DNA of 64,000 nucleotides from Martelella mediterranea (GCF_021021415.1 NZ_JAINWJ010000008.1:62001-126000), one strand, 5' to 3'; positions 54,270 to 63,682 are shown, counted from the first letter of the stretch. Notes: generated by a model from the sequence alone, not told the origin. Program-made: numbers and translations.

Positions 54270-55493
54270 TCAGTCGCTGAAACGGGAGGGTGACGCGCTT
54301 CGACCCTTCTCGCGAAGGAGCCAGAGGTAAAACAGACCCATCAGCGCGGCGCAAGCGATGAGGATCGGCGCAAAAGGCACAAACGAGGCAAAAGACCCGA
54401 TCACAACCCCACCGAGGGCCGGCGCGCCCCGAACGACCGCACCATATATGCCCATGACACGGCCGAGCGCGTTGGAGGGGGAGACCCTGTTGAGCGCAGA
54501 CTGCGCCTGAATCGCGGACTGAGTGGACGCGAATGTGGCCAGGAACAGGCAACCGGCGCCCAGGAGATAATGATCGGTCACGGCAAGGCCGGCAAGCGCA
54601 AGCGAGGCAAGCGCGAAGCACGCCGGTTGACCGAAGGACACGCTGCGCCGTTCCGGAAGAAGAAAGACCACCATGCCGGCGGCGACCGCGCCGAGCGCTG
54701 CAGCCACGGTCAGTTGCAGGAAGCCCTCGACCCCGCGCGAAAACACCTTTGCCGCCAGAGCCGGAAGCATCTGGTTTATGCCGCCGACAGTACACCCGAA
54801 CAGAATGACGATGACCATGGTCTGGGCAAGTATGCGATTGCGCAGGACGTGGGCGAAGCCTTCCGCCATGTCGCCAAGGAGACTGGCCTTGGGCCTTTTT
54901 GCGGACGGCGCGGCGACAGGAAGCGTTAGCAGGCCGGCCAGGAACCAACCGAGCATCACCGCCGACAGAAGAAAAGTGAAGCCGATGCTGCCGAGAGCGA
55001 TCGTCAGCCCGGCCAGCATGGGACCCACGAAGCGCGCGATATTGAAGCTGAGCGAGTTGAAGGCAACGGCCGCCGGGATATAGTCGGCCGGCAGAACCTC
55101 GCGCAGCAGCGAAAGCCGCGAGGGTTGATCGACACTGTTGGCGACTCCCAGCACGAGCGTCAGAACGAACAGGATTTCGACCGTCATCAGTTGCGCAAAG
55201 ACCAGCGCGCTGACCAGAAGGGCCTCCAGGATGGCGATGACCTGCGCGATCCGCAGCAATCTGACCTTGTCGTGATTGTCGGCCATGACGCCAAAGAATG
55301 AACTGAACAGAACGGCGGGGATTAAGTCAGCCGCTGTGACAAGGCCAAGCCACACAGTGGAATGGCTGATATCCCATGCGAGCCATCCAGCGGCGACCTT
55401 CTGAATCCATACGCCCAGCATTGAGACCGTGTTCCCGATGGCCAGAACCCGGTATGTGCGCAGCTTGAAAGCGCTGATGATGATGCTTCGCAT
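54270..55493 (-). CDS. MFS transporter (EntS-like)
   Basis: Twelve-helix major facilitator of 407 aa. The pattern FKLRTYRVLAIGNTVSMLGVW, then FFGVMADNHDKVRLLRIAQ and VDQPSRLSLLREVLPADYIP and the NIARFVGPMLAG segment match the MFS_3/EntS-type exporters. It precedes the IclR gene on the same strand by about 100 bases and diverges from the TTT transporter. It could export a product or take up the substrate; the direction cannot be read from sequence. The ribosome site is weak. Confidence 0.85.
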   Translation of the reverse strand: MRSIIISAFKLRTYRVLAIGNTVSMLGVWIQKVAAGWLAWDISHSTVWLGLVTAADLIPAVLFSSFFGVMADNHDKVRLLRIAQVIAILEALLVSALVFAQLMTVEILFVLTLVLGVANSVDQPSRLSLLREVLPADYIPAAVAFNSLSFNIARFVGPMLAGLTIALGSIGFTFLLSAVMLGWFLAGLLTLPVAAPSAKRPKASLLGDMAEGFAHVLRNRILAQTMVIVILFGCTVGGINQMLPALAAKVFSRGVEGFLQLTVAAALGAVAAGMVVFLLPERRSVSFGQPACFALASLALAGLAVTDHYLLGAGCLFLATFASTQSAIQAQSALNRVSPSNALGRVMGIYGAVVRGAPALGGVVIGSFASFVPFAPILIACAALMGLFYLWLLREKGRSASPSRFSD

Positions 55494-55595
55494 GTCGGAG
55501 TGGCGCCTGCCGATGGAGATGTCGAGGGATTCCGCGCACCCGCAGGATCCGATTGCCTCGCAAGCCTCGTCCCGCCACTCGGAGGAAGCCAGCAG

Positions 55596-55611
55596 GAAAC
55601 AATACCGTTTC
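55596..55611. promoter_or_regulatory. Inverted repeat in the MFS/tctC divergent gap
   Basis: GAAAC-AATACC-GTTTC is a 16-base inverted repeat, about 90 bases upstream of tctC and 100 bases upstream of the MFS gene. Its size fits IclR-type operators. No binding data are implied. Confidence 0.35.
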
Positions 55612-55702
55612 TGTGAATGAAACCCTTCTGTTTAGAAAGTGACTCTTCCCGTGTTCACGCCTAGCTTGGCGTTCGGGAATTGTCTTTGGGAGGAGACATA
55701 CG

Positions 55703-56665
55703 ATGACATTCATGAAGACGTTGGCGCTTGCCCTTTATGCGGTCCTTCTCGTGGGCGCCAGCAGCGCGCGGGCTGAATGGCCCGAGGACAGGCCAATCAC
55801 GATCGTTCATCCCTTCGCCGCCGGCTCCGACGCGCTGATGCGTATGACCGCGGCCGGGCTGGAACAGTCGCTCGGCCAGACTGTAATCTTCGACAACCGG
55901 CCGGGAGCCGGCGGGGCCATCGGCACGGCATATGCGGCCCGCCAGGCCCCCGACGGCTACACGCTCGCCACCGCCTATCCCGGGCCCACCGCGAATTTCA
56001 TCAATACGCGCAACAGCCTGCCCTACGATCCCCAGAAGGATTTCACCTATATTTCCCGCATTTCCTACGGCAACATTGTTCTGGCCGTGCGCAAGGATTT
56101 TCCCGCCGACACGCTGCCGGAGCTGATCGCCTACATGAAGGAACATCCGGGCGAGGTCTCCGCTGGCAACAACGGCGTCGGCTCCTACGGTCACATGATC
56201 ACGCTCGCATTGCGCGATATGCAGGACCTCGACTTCAAGACCGTGCCCTATAACGGCAGCAACGCCATCGCCACAGACATGCTGTCGGGCAACCTCGACA
56301 TGACGGTGGACTATCTCGGCGATGTCTATATGAAGCAGCTTCAGGCCGGAACGCTCAAGCCGATCGCAATCGCGTCGGAAGCGCGCTCGCCGCTTTTGCC
56401 GAATACCCCGACCTTTCAGGAATCCGGCGTCGATATCGTCTCTGCTCCCTGGGGCGGATTGATGGCGCCGGCGGGAACGCCAGATGCGGTCATCGAGAAG
56501 ATCAGCGCGGCGCTCAAGTCGTACCTTTCCGAGCCGGAAACGATCAGCAAATTCGCCGCCATCGGGCAGGTCGCAGCCTGGACGACGCCCCAGGAATTCC
56601 ACGACATGGTGATCGGGGAAGAAGAATTCTGGCGGCCGATCATAAAGAAATACAACATCAAGTAA
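55703..56665 (+). CDS. TctC-type periplasmic receptor of a tripartite tricarboxylate transporter
   Basis: Receptor of 320 aa with a signal peptide ending near ASSARA and the family core PITIVHPFAAGSDALMRM, QTVIFDNRPGAGGAIGTAYA and GYTLATAYPG. The ATG at 55703 follows GGGAGGAG. TctC proteins bind citrate and many other carboxylates or aromatic acids. It begins the tctCBA operon; the 230 bases before tctB contain an imperfect hairpin near 56671-56715 that could lower expression of the permeases relative to the receptor. Confidence 0.92.
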   Translation: MTFMKTLALALYAVLLVGASSARAEWPEDRPITIVHPFAAGSDALMRMTAAGLEQSLGQTVIFDNRPGAGGAIGTAYAARQAPDGYTLATAYPGPTANFINTRNSLPYDPQKDFTYISRISYGNIVLAVRKDFPADTLPELIAYMKEHPGEVSAGNNGVGSYGHMITLALRDMQDLDFKTVPYNGSNAIATDMLSGNLDMTVDYLGDVYMKQLQAGTLKPIAIASEARSPLLPNTPTFQESGVDIVSAPWGGLMAPAGTPDAVIEKISAALKSYLSEPETISKFAAIGQVAAWTTPQEFHDMVIGEEEFWRPIIKKYNIK

Positions 56666-56895
56666 CGAGCGGGCGCGGGCGATCGGGACAACCCTCGCGA
56701 TCGCGCCTGTCCTGATCGTTCAGCCCCTCCCAAAGACGGGATGCGAGCGGCCGCAAATGGCTCAAGCGGGTTTTCCGATACGGAAGAACGCGAGGTTCTG
56801 CGCAAATGCCGCCAGGACTTGGTGAAGCAATCGATAACAAAGTCGGGCAATCCGGTGCGTTCATGACGCAGCTTGCCGTTGCCGGGGAGAACACA

Positions 56896-57411
56896 ATGAC
56901 CGAAGAAATGGCCGGGCGTCCGGCACGCAAGCGGCAGGATCGGCCGCGCCCGGCATCCATCGCGGTAACCCGCGACCATGTCTTTGCCTGTCTGCTGATG
57001 TGCCTTGCGTTCAGCACCGGCCTCTACGCCTACCTGACACTGGATATGGGAACGCCAAGTGAGATGGGACCCGGATTTTTCCCCATGGTCCTCTCGGTCG
57101 TGCTCGCCATCCTGGCCCTGCTTATTGGCATCCTGCAGCCGGCAGGACAGGCAGAGCCGATCGTTTTCGTTCCGCTGCGCCGGTTCGTTCCGGTCATTCT
57201 GGCCCCGATCATCTTCGGGCTCGGGATCAGGCCTCTCGGCCTGGTGCTGACAATGTTCCTGACGGTGTTCGAAGTGTCGTTTGCCAGCAGGTTCGCGCGT
57301 CTTCAGAACGCCCTGCTGCTCGCCGCCGGCTTCACGCTCTTCTGCGCGCTGGTGTTCCACTATCTCCTGGGCTTGCCGATTCCCCTGTGGGGAAATCTGT
57401 TCGAAGGTTGA
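56896..57411 (+). CDS. TctB-type small permease
   Basis: Four-helix protein of 171 aa matching TctB size and pattern (MGPGFFPMVLSVVLAILALL, then FVPVILAPIIFGLGIRPLGL, LPIPLWGNLFEG). ATG at 56896 is chosen because GGGGAG lies at correct spacing; an open frame begins 30 codons upstream. The gene ends four bases before tctA. Confidence 0.9.
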   Translation: MTEEMAGRPARKRQDRPRPASIAVTRDHVFACLLMCLAFSTGLYAYLTLDMGTPSEMGPGFFPMVLSVVLAILALLIGILQPAGQAEPIVFVPLRRFVPVILAPIIFGLGIRPLGLVLTMFLTVFEVSFASRFARLQNALLLAAGFTLFCALVFHYLLGLPIPLWGNLFEG

Positions 57412-57415
57412 ATTC

Positions 57416-58921
57416 ATGGATCTGATTTCCCATCTCGCGCTCGGCTTCGAGACAGTCTTCCAGCCATCCAATCTGCTCTTCTGCTTCATAGGCTGCTTTC
57501 TAGGCACTGCGATTGGCGTTCTGCCGGGAATCGGACCGATGGGCACCATCGCGATCCTGCTGCCAGTCACATTCTCGTTTTCGCCCGCGTCATCGCTGAT
57601 CATGCTGGCTGGCATTTACTACGGCGCGCAGTATGGCGGCTCCACCACGGCCATTCTCATCAATCTGCCCGGAGAAGCCTCTTCCGCGGTGACCGCCATC
57701 GATGGCTATCAGCTGGCGCGACAGGGAAAGGCCGGCACCGCGCTTGCAACGGCGGCGATCGGTTCCTTCTTTGCCGGCACCATCGCCACGCTGGCGGTGG
57801 CCATCTTTGCCGTGCCTCTGACCTCGATGGCGTTGAAATTCGGACCGCCCGATTACTTCTCGCTGATGGTTCTGGGCCTCGTCGCCTCGATCGCGCTCGC
57901 CCATGGCTCCGTCCTGAAGGGACTGACCATGATCGTCCTTGGCGTCCTTCTCGGCGCCGTCGGTACGGATGTCTACACCGGCGATATGCGTTTCACCTTT
58001 GGAACGATGAATCTCGCCGACGGAATCCCGATCCTGGCCTTCGGCGTCGGGCTCTATGCCATCGGCGAGGTGTTGCGCGGACTGGAACATGAAACCGACC
58101 AGCCTGCGGCGCACGCCCAGGTGACAAGCCTTTTTCCCAGCCGCAAGGACATGCGGGAATCGGCGGGCCCGATTCTGCGAGGCACGGCGCTCGGCTCGCT
58201 GCTCGGCGTGCTGCCGGGAGGGGGAGCGATGCTCTCCTCCTTCGCCTCCTATGCAATTGAAAAGAAAATCTCGCGTGTCCCCGAAAAATTTGGCCACGGC
58301 GCGCTGGCGGGCGTGGCCGGACCTGAATCGGCCAACAATGCCGGGGCGCAAACCTCGTTCATCCCGATGCTGACCCTCGGCATTCCCTCAAACCCGATCA
58401 TGGCGCTGATGGCCGGCGCGCTGATCCTGCAGGGCCTCGCGCCCGGGCCGAATCTTGTCACCGAACAGCCGCGGCTCTTCTGGGGCCTCATCGTTTCCAT
58501 GTGGATCGGCAACCTGATGCTGGTTGTGCTGAATCTGCCGCTGGTAGGCCTATGGGTCAAGCTGCTGCGGGTGAAGAACCATTTCCTGTTTCCGACCATT
58601 CTCGGCTTCTCAGCCATCGGGGTCTACAGCGTCTCGAACAACAGTTTCGACATGTTTGCCATGGCGTTCTTCGGTTGTGTCGGTTACGGCCTCAGCAAGC
58701 TGGATTGCGAACCCGCGCCGCTTCTGCTCGGTTTCGTGCTCGGCCCGATGATGGAAGAGAACCTCAGGCGAGCAATGATCCTGTCCGACGGCGATTTCTC
58801 GGTGTTCCTGACCCGGCCCATCAGCGCCATGTTGCTTCTGGCGTCAGCCTTCGTGCTCGCTGTGGTCTTCCTTCCCGCAATCAGCAGGCGCCGCGCCGAA
58901 GTGTTTGTCGAGGAAGACTGA
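57416..58921 (+). CDS. TctA-type large permease
   Basis: Twelve-helix channel protein of 501 aa with GTAIGVLPGIGPMGTIAILL, GGSTTAILINLPGEASSAVT, LGTLLGV-like GSLLGVLPGGGAMLSSFASY and LTLGIPSNPIMALMAGALI, all TctA landmarks. ATG at 57416 follows AAGG. It completes the TTT system, which uses the ion gradient to import organic acids. It converges with the second IclR gene. Confidence 0.92.
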   Translation: MDLISHLALGFETVFQPSNLLFCFIGCFLGTAIGVLPGIGPMGTIAILLPVTFSFSPASSLIMLAGIYYGAQYGGSTTAILINLPGEASSAVTAIDGYQLARQGKAGTALATAAIGSFFAGTIATLAVAIFAVPLTSMALKFGPPDYFSLMVLGLVASIALAHGSVLKGLTMIVLGVLLGAVGTDVYTGDMRFTFGTMNLADGIPILAFGVGLYAIGEVLRGLEHETDQPAAHAQVTSLFPSRKDMRESAGPILRGTALGSLLGVLPGGGAMLSSFASYAIEKKISRVPEKFGHGALAGVAGPESANNAGAQTSFIPMLTLGIPSNPIMALMAGALILQGLAPGPNLVTEQPRLFWGLIVSMWIGNLMLVVLNLPLVGLWVKLLRVKNHFLFPTILGFSAIGVYSVSNNSFDMFAMAFFGCVGYGLSKLDCEPAPLLLGFVLGPMMEENLRRAMILSDGDFSVFLTRPISAMLLLASAFVLAVVFLPAISRRRAEVFVEED

Positions 58922-59043
58922 CATGCCGAAACGACCGCCGCTGCTCACAAGACCTGGATGTTGATGGTCCGTGATCTAACCCTGAAAAACGCCGACAAGA
59001 ATGCGGATGAAAGAGAACGCCCTCGCTATGCGGGTCGCGGATA

Positions 59044-59871
59044 TCAGAGCGCGGGCGGTGGGGAAGCGTCTGAAGCGTCGGTTTCTTCGCGGTCGCCCTC
59101 ATAGCCGAGTTTCCTAGAAATCTGGCGGGCGGCGCGCATGACGGCGTCGATCTTTGTCTGGTCGGGCTGAGGCGGCAGGAACTGGACGAGGTCCACGATG
59201 CCGACGGCGCCCACGATGCCTCCCGTGGCGTCGAACAGCGGGGCGGCCAGGGTGTTCAGTCCGATCGCGGTCTGGTTTGCCGCCGTCGCCCAACCCTGCT
59301 TGCGGATCTTTTCGAGTTCGGCGTTGACGCCTTCCACCGTGGTGATCGTCTCCGCGGTTGGCGCGGACATCGGACGGGCCAGTATCGTCTCCCGGAACTC
59401 GGAGTCGGCATGGGCCAGCATGACCCGGCCCTGGGCGGAGTTGTGGAACAGGAGAAGCGAGCCCGGCTTCACGCCGATCTCGATCGGCGACCGGCCCGAA
59501 AGCGCCATCACGATCCGCGCTCCGCTGTGTTCGAACTGGGAGAGCACACAGGATTGGCCCAACGTGTCGCGCAACTGACGCAGGTCATTTTGCGCAAGGT
59601 CCACCAGATTGGACGCTTCGGTCATAAGGCGGCCGAGCGAGATCAGGCGCCCGCCCGCCCGGTATCTTCCGGTTTCGTCGTGCTGGCTCGCATAGCCCTC
59701 TTGCACGAGGGTGCGAAGATGGCGGTGAGCACGCGTTTTCGTGGTGCCGAGCTTTTCGGCCAGCTCGGTAACGCCAATCGGCCCCCTTGCGCGCGCAAGC
59801 GCCTCCAGCGTTCGCAAAGTGAGCACCACGCCCTGAATCCCATCGCTTCCTTCACCGCTGATCTTCGGCAT
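59044..59871 (-). CDS. IclR-family regulator (copy B locus)
   Basis: Regulator of 275 aa with an IclR helix-turn-helix (TLRTLEALARARGPIGVTEL, LGTTKTRAHRHLRTLVQEGY) and an effector domain (LLFHNSAQGRVMLAHADSEF, LAAPLFDATGGIVGAVGIVD). It is only distantly similar to the other IclR protein in this window. It diverges from cassette copy B, so it is the probable regulator of the aldolase, bicupin, DUF6282 and TRAP genes. Confidence 0.85.
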   Translation of the reverse strand: MPKISGEGSDGIQGVVLTLRTLEALARARGPIGVTELAEKLGTTKTRAHRHLRTLVQEGYASQHDETGRYRAGGRLISLGRLMTEASNLVDLAQNDLRQLRDTLGQSCVLSQFEHSGARIVMALSGRSPIEIGVKPGSLLLFHNSAQGRVMLAHADSEFRETILARPMSAPTAETITTVEGVNAELEKIRKQGWATAANQTAIGLNTLAAPLFDATGGIVGAVGIVDLVQFLPPQPDQTKIDAVMRAARQISRKLGYEGDREETDASDASPPPAL

Positions 59872-59911
59872 CTTGCAAATTCATCCTTCGATACGCCTGG
59901 AATTCACCCGC

Positions 59912-59940
59912 TTGACAATCGGGACAGGTCGCAGTAACCG
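59912..59940 (+). promoter_or_regulatory. Possible sigma-70 promoter for cassette copy B
   Basis: TTGACA (59912-59917), 17 bases, then TAACCG. A TATAAT hexamer also occurs at 59956-59961, flanked by GCAA and TTGC arms. Either could serve the aldolase gene at 60003; the arms could be an IclR site. Reading by eye only. Confidence 0.35.
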
Positions 59941-60002
59941 TGTTTCGGTAAGCAATATAATGTTGCGATCAGCAATACGCAAGAGAAAAATGGGAGGTGG
60001 AG

Positions 60003-60773
60003 ATGGCTCAGGATCTGGCCAGGGGATTTCGTCATCGCGTACTGGGCGGAGACCGGCTGTTCGGCACCTTCCTGAAGACGCCGACCACGCACGCCGCCGA
60101 AATACTCGCGCAGGAGGGCTACGATTTCGTCGTCATCGACGAGGAGCACGCGCCCTTCAATCCGGAAACCACGGACCGCATTCTGATGGCCTGCCACCAC
60201 GCCGGCATCGCCGGCGTTGTGCGCGTGTCGCGGATCGAAGACATTCTCCGGGTTCTCGATAGCGGCGCCGACGGCGTTCTCGTGCCGCATGTCGACAGCG
60301 CCGAGCGGGCAAAGGCGGTCGTCGCCTCCGCACGCTACCGGGGCGGGGCGCGGGGCTTCTCCAATACCACGCGGGCCGGCCGCTACGGTTCGATCGCAAT
60401 GGCCGAGCATATCGCGGCGCAGGATAACGGCGTTGCGGTGATCGCGATGATCGAGGACCGCTCGGCCATCGGCCGGCTTGACGAGATCGCCGCAGTGGAA
60501 GGCGTGGACGCATTCTTCATCGGTCGCGGCGACCTGACGGTTGCCTTCGAGGCCGAGAGCCAGGCCGCCGCCGAGGTGGTCGGGGCGGTGGAGGCGATCA
60601 CGGCCGCGGCAGCGCGCGCGGGGCGCAAGGTTTTCGTGATGTCCGGCGCTCCCGACGACGCCAGGACGCTTTCGGACCAGGGCGCTACCGGTTTCATCAT
60701 GGCGTCCGACCAGGGTTTCCTGCGTCAGGGCGCAAAGGACACGCTGGCCCGTTTTGCCGGCGTTCTGAACTGA
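60003..60773 (+). CDS. HpcH/HpaI-family class II aldolase, copy B
   Basis: Class II pyruvate-type aldolase of 256 aa, paralogue of the copy A enzyme. The metal and substrate motifs EEHAP (His49), VVRVSR, MIEDRSAI and GRGDLT are conserved. The ATG at 60003 is used because GGGAGG lies five bases upstream; a GTG two codons earlier falls at the end of that site. First gene of copy B, 19 bases before the bicupin gene. Confidence 0.85.
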   Translation: MAQDLARGFRHRVLGGDRLFGTFLKTPTTHAAEILAQEGYDFVVIDEEHAPFNPETTDRILMACHHAGIAGVVRVSRIEDILRVLDSGADGVLVPHVDSAERAKAVVASARYRGGARGFSNTTRAGRYGSIAMAEHIAAQDNGVAVIAMIEDRSAIGRLDEIAAVEGVDAFFIGRGDLTVAFEAESQAAAEVVGAVEAITAAAARAGRKVFVMSGAPDDARTLSDQGATGFIMASDQGFLRQGAKDTLARFAGVLN

Positions 60774-60792
60774 TTTTCGGGAGAGTGACATA

Positions 60793-61698
60793 ATGTACGA
60801 CAAGAATGATCCGCGCTCCGCACTGGCGCAGAAATCAGGAGCCGGGCCGGCGCCCAAGGGCCTCGTCGCCGAGCCTCAGCTGGGGCTGTTCTACCAGGAA
60901 GAACCCGCAGAGACGGGCCCGCACAGCAAGAGCTGGTACACGCGCGGGCACAACTTCGTGCTGTCCTGGAGCGAAGCCCAGGCAGGCGCGGTCTTCGAAC
61001 GCAGGAACCAGCCGGACGAATATGTGGTTCTGCTGCCCGAAGCCGGCGCAAGGATCACCTGGAACGGCGAGACGGTCGATGTTCCGGGTTTCTCGATTGC
61101 CTTCGTGCCGCACGGCGACAGCCGGGTGGAACTGCCCGATGGCGGGAAACTGTGCCGGCTGTTCTCGATCAACTCCAGGGACCTTGTTCCGCTGTGCACC
61201 AATCGCGACGCCTATGCGCGCAAGCGCACCCATATCCCGGAATTCAAGCCCTGGCCCGAGCCGCCGGCGGGCTGGAAGGTGCGGCACTACTCGCTCGACG
61301 TGCCGAAGCAGGAAGGCCGTTTCGGGCGGATCTTCCGCTGCACCACCTTCATGGTGAACTATCTCGAGCCGAATGACGGTCCGCGCGATCCGCATAACCT
61401 GTCGCCGCACCATCACGACGACTTCGAACAGTGTTCGCTGGCGGTATCGGGGTCGTTCATCCACTATCTGCGCTGGACCTGGACCATCGACATGGACGAC
61501 TGGCGCGACGACCGGGCCGATCACGTCCAGTCGCCCTCGGCCTATGTGATCCCGCCTCCGGTCATTCACACCACCCGCGCGATGGAGCCGGGCCGCAACC
61601 AGCTCGTGGACATCTTCTGCCCGCCCCGCACGGACTTCTCCGAAAAGCCGGGCTGGGTGCTGAACGCCAAAGACTATCCGATGCCCGAGGACGCGTAG
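60793..61698 (+). CDS. Double-cupin protein of unknown function, copy B
   Basis: Protein of 301 aa similar along its whole length to copy A. The start YDKNDPRSALA, the first cupin (DEYVVLLPEAGARITW) and the second with SPHHHDDFEQCS and GSFIHYLRW are shared. PPRTDFSEKPGWVLNAKDYP near the end is almost unchanged between copies. The HHH-D-E pattern suggests a metal-dependent isomerase or dioxygenase. GGGAG lies upstream of the start. Confidence 0.72.
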   Translation: MYDKNDPRSALAQKSGAGPAPKGLVAEPQLGLFYQEEPAETGPHSKSWYTRGHNFVLSWSEAQAGAVFERRNQPDEYVVLLPEAGARITWNGETVDVPGFSIAFVPHGDSRVELPDGGKLCRLFSINSRDLVPLCTNRDAYARKRTHIPEFKPWPEPPAGWKVRHYSLDVPKQEGRFGRIFRCTTFMVNYLEPNDGPRDPHNLSPHHHDDFEQCSLAVSGSFIHYLRWTWTIDMDDWRDDRADHVQSPSAYVIPPPVIHTTRAMEPGRNQLVDIFCPPRTDFSEKPGWVLNAKDYPMPEDA

Positions 61699-61708
61699 GG
61701 AGAAAAAA

Positions 61709-62617
61709 ATGCAAGACGTTGTTCAAGATAATCGCGATGCTGAAATCGCCGAACTGCTGAAAGGCGCCATTGACCTGCACTGCCACTCGGGACCCGCGGC
61801 GATGCCGCGCATTCTCGACCACCACGAGGCCTTGCTGGATGCCGCCGAAGCCGGCTTCCGCGCCCTGCTCTACAAGGACCATTTCTATCTCGGCGTGTCC
61901 CACTGCGCGATGCTGGAGAAACTGGTCCCGACCGATGTGAAGCTCTATTCCGGGATCGCGCTCAACAATGCCAGCGGCGGAATAAACCCGCATGCGGTCA
62001 ACCACGCCATCAATATCGGCGCGAAGATCGTCTGGCTGCCGACGCTGTCGGCTCAGAACCACCTCGACCAGCAGGAGGGGCAGGGCAAGACATTTCCCAA
62101 GACGGCGAAGCGGATGCTGCCGCCCGAAGGGCTTTCCGCGCTGGACGGTTCGGGCCAACTGCTCGATTCCGTCAAGCAGGTGCTGGACCTGATCGCCGAG
62201 GGCGACATCATCCTCGCCGGCGGGCATCTGCCTGCCAGCGAGCTGATCCTGATCTTCGAGGAGGCCGGAAAGCGCGGCGTCACCAAGATGCTGGTCAACC
62301 ACCCCACCTATATCGTCGGCGCCAGCGATGACGACATGCGCGCCATGATGGAGCTCGGCGCCTACATGGAACATTCGATTGCGATGTGGAGCGAGGGGTC
62401 TGGCAAGATTTTCGGGCCGGAGGAGTTGGCCCATTACATCGCGGTGGCCGGTGTGGATCACACCGTGCTGTCTTCCGATCTCGGCCTGCGCGGTTCGCCG
62501 CGCCCCATCGAGGGGTACCGCACCATCGTCCGGATGCTGCTGGACCTGCAGTTCTCGCACGACGACATCCGCACACTGATCGGACACAACGCCGCGAAAC
62601 TGTTGAACCTGACCTGA
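61709..62617 (+). CDS. DUF6282-family amidohydrolase-like protein, copy B
   Basis: Protein of 302 aa, paralogue of copy A. His24-x-His26 in IDLHCHSGPA, Lys56 and His58 in YKDHFYLG, VNHPTYIVG and SSDLGLRG are preserved, and roughly half of all positions match by eye. It follows the bicupin by 10 bases behind AGGGAG and precedes the TRAP receptor by 42 bases. Function unknown; metal-dependent hydrolysis is inferred. Confidence 0.78.
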   Translation: MQDVVQDNRDAEIAELLKGAIDLHCHSGPAAMPRILDHHEALLDAAEAGFRALLYKDHFYLGVSHCAMLEKLVPTDVKLYSGIALNNASGGINPHAVNHAINIGAKIVWLPTLSAQNHLDQQEGQGKTFPKTAKRMLPPEGLSALDGSGQLLDSVKQVLDLIAEGDIILAGGHLPASELILIFEEAGKRGVTKMLVNHPTYIVGASDDDMRAMMELGAYMEHSIAMWSEGSGKIFGPEELAHYIAVAGVDHTVLSSDLGLRGSPRPIEGYRTIVRMLLDLQFSHDDIRTLIGHNAAKLLNLT

Positions 62618-62659
62618 CGCCTGTCGGAGGCGCGGGTAATCAACCACTGGGAGGAAGAC

Positions 62660-63658
62660 ATGATTACACGACGTACATTGATGAAGACCGGCGCCGCCGT
62701 TGCGGCGACACTGGCGGCCCCGAACCTGGCGCGGGCGCAGCCGATGACGGTGCGCCTTGGCCATGCCGCCAATGAAATTCACCCCGGCCACATTGCCTCG
62801 CTCGAATTCAAGAAGTCGCTGGAAACCCTTGTCCCCGGTGCCTTCGACCTGCAGATCTTTCCCAACCGGCAATTGGGCGACGACCGGCAGAACGTCGAAA
62901 GCTGTGTTGCCGGCACGCTGGAATTCTGCGGCGGCAGCGGTTCGACGATCTCGATCGTCACCGGCCAGGTGGCGCTGGACGCCTACCAGTTGCCGTTCCT
63001 GATCAGGGACTACGACCACTTCGCGCGCATGGCGCTCAGCCCTGAGGGCGAAGCGATCAACGAGAGCCTCATGGTGGGCGGCATACTGGGTCTGCAGACC
63101 ACCGACATCGGTCAGCGCCACTTCGCGACCGTGAGCAAGCCGGTCAGAACGCTTGCCGATTTCGCCGGGCTGAAAACCCGCATCGTTCCGCTCGAATTGC
63201 ACAAGGTCATCTGGGAAACCGTTGGCGTCAACCCCGTCGGCCTGCCTTACGGGGAAGTCTACGGCGCGCTCGAGACCGGAACCATCGACGCGTGCGAAAT
63301 CAATGTGTCGTCGATGCTGGGCGAAAACCTCTGGGAAGTGGCCAAGCATTTCACGCTGACGGGGCACTATCCGTGGCACAATGTCACCTGCGTGAACGCC
63401 GCCTTCTTCGAGGGCCTGTCGCCCGAACTGCAGGAGGCAGTGCTGACGGCCGGGCGGGAATCGGTGATTCCGACCCTCGAATACACCGCCAAGCAGGACC
63501 TGGATGGTCGCGCGGAGCTGGAGGCCAAGGGCGTGGAAATCCTCCAGCTGGAGGGGCTCGATCAGATGAAGGCCAAGGTTGCTCCGATCGTCGAGCAGTG
63601 GAGCGGGAAATCGCCTCTGATCGCCGACTTCGTGAGCGTCGCGCAGCAGCCGTCCTAG
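62660..63658 (+). CDS. TRAP transporter solute receptor (DctP), probably Tat-exported
   Basis: Receptor of 332 aa. The N-terminus carries twin arginines in ITRRTLMKTGAAVAATLAAP, which suggests Tat export. The DctP core is present: GDDRQNVESCVAGTLEFCGG, the ligand arginine near LKTRIVPLELHKVIW and the YGEVYGALETGTIDACEINV segment. GGGAGGAAG precedes the start. It is the first gene after cassette copy B and is followed by a DctQ gene, so the TRAP system probably imports the cassette substrate. Confidence 0.9.
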   Translation: MITRRTLMKTGAAVAATLAAPNLARAQPMTVRLGHAANEIHPGHIASLEFKKSLETLVPGAFDLQIFPNRQLGDDRQNVESCVAGTLEFCGGSGSTISIVTGQVALDAYQLPFLIRDYDHFARMALSPEGEAINESLMVGGILGLQTTDIGQRHFATVSKPVRTLADFAGLKTRIVPLELHKVIWETVGVNPVGLPYGEVYGALETGTIDACEINVSSMLGENLWEVAKHFTLTGHYPWHNVTCVNAAFFEGLSPELQEAVLTAGRESVIPTLEYTAKQDLDGRAELEAKGVEILQLEGLDQMKAKVAPIVEQWSGKSPLIADFVSVAQQPS

Positions 63659-63682
63659 GCCGTTGCGAGAAGGGGAGGAAAA

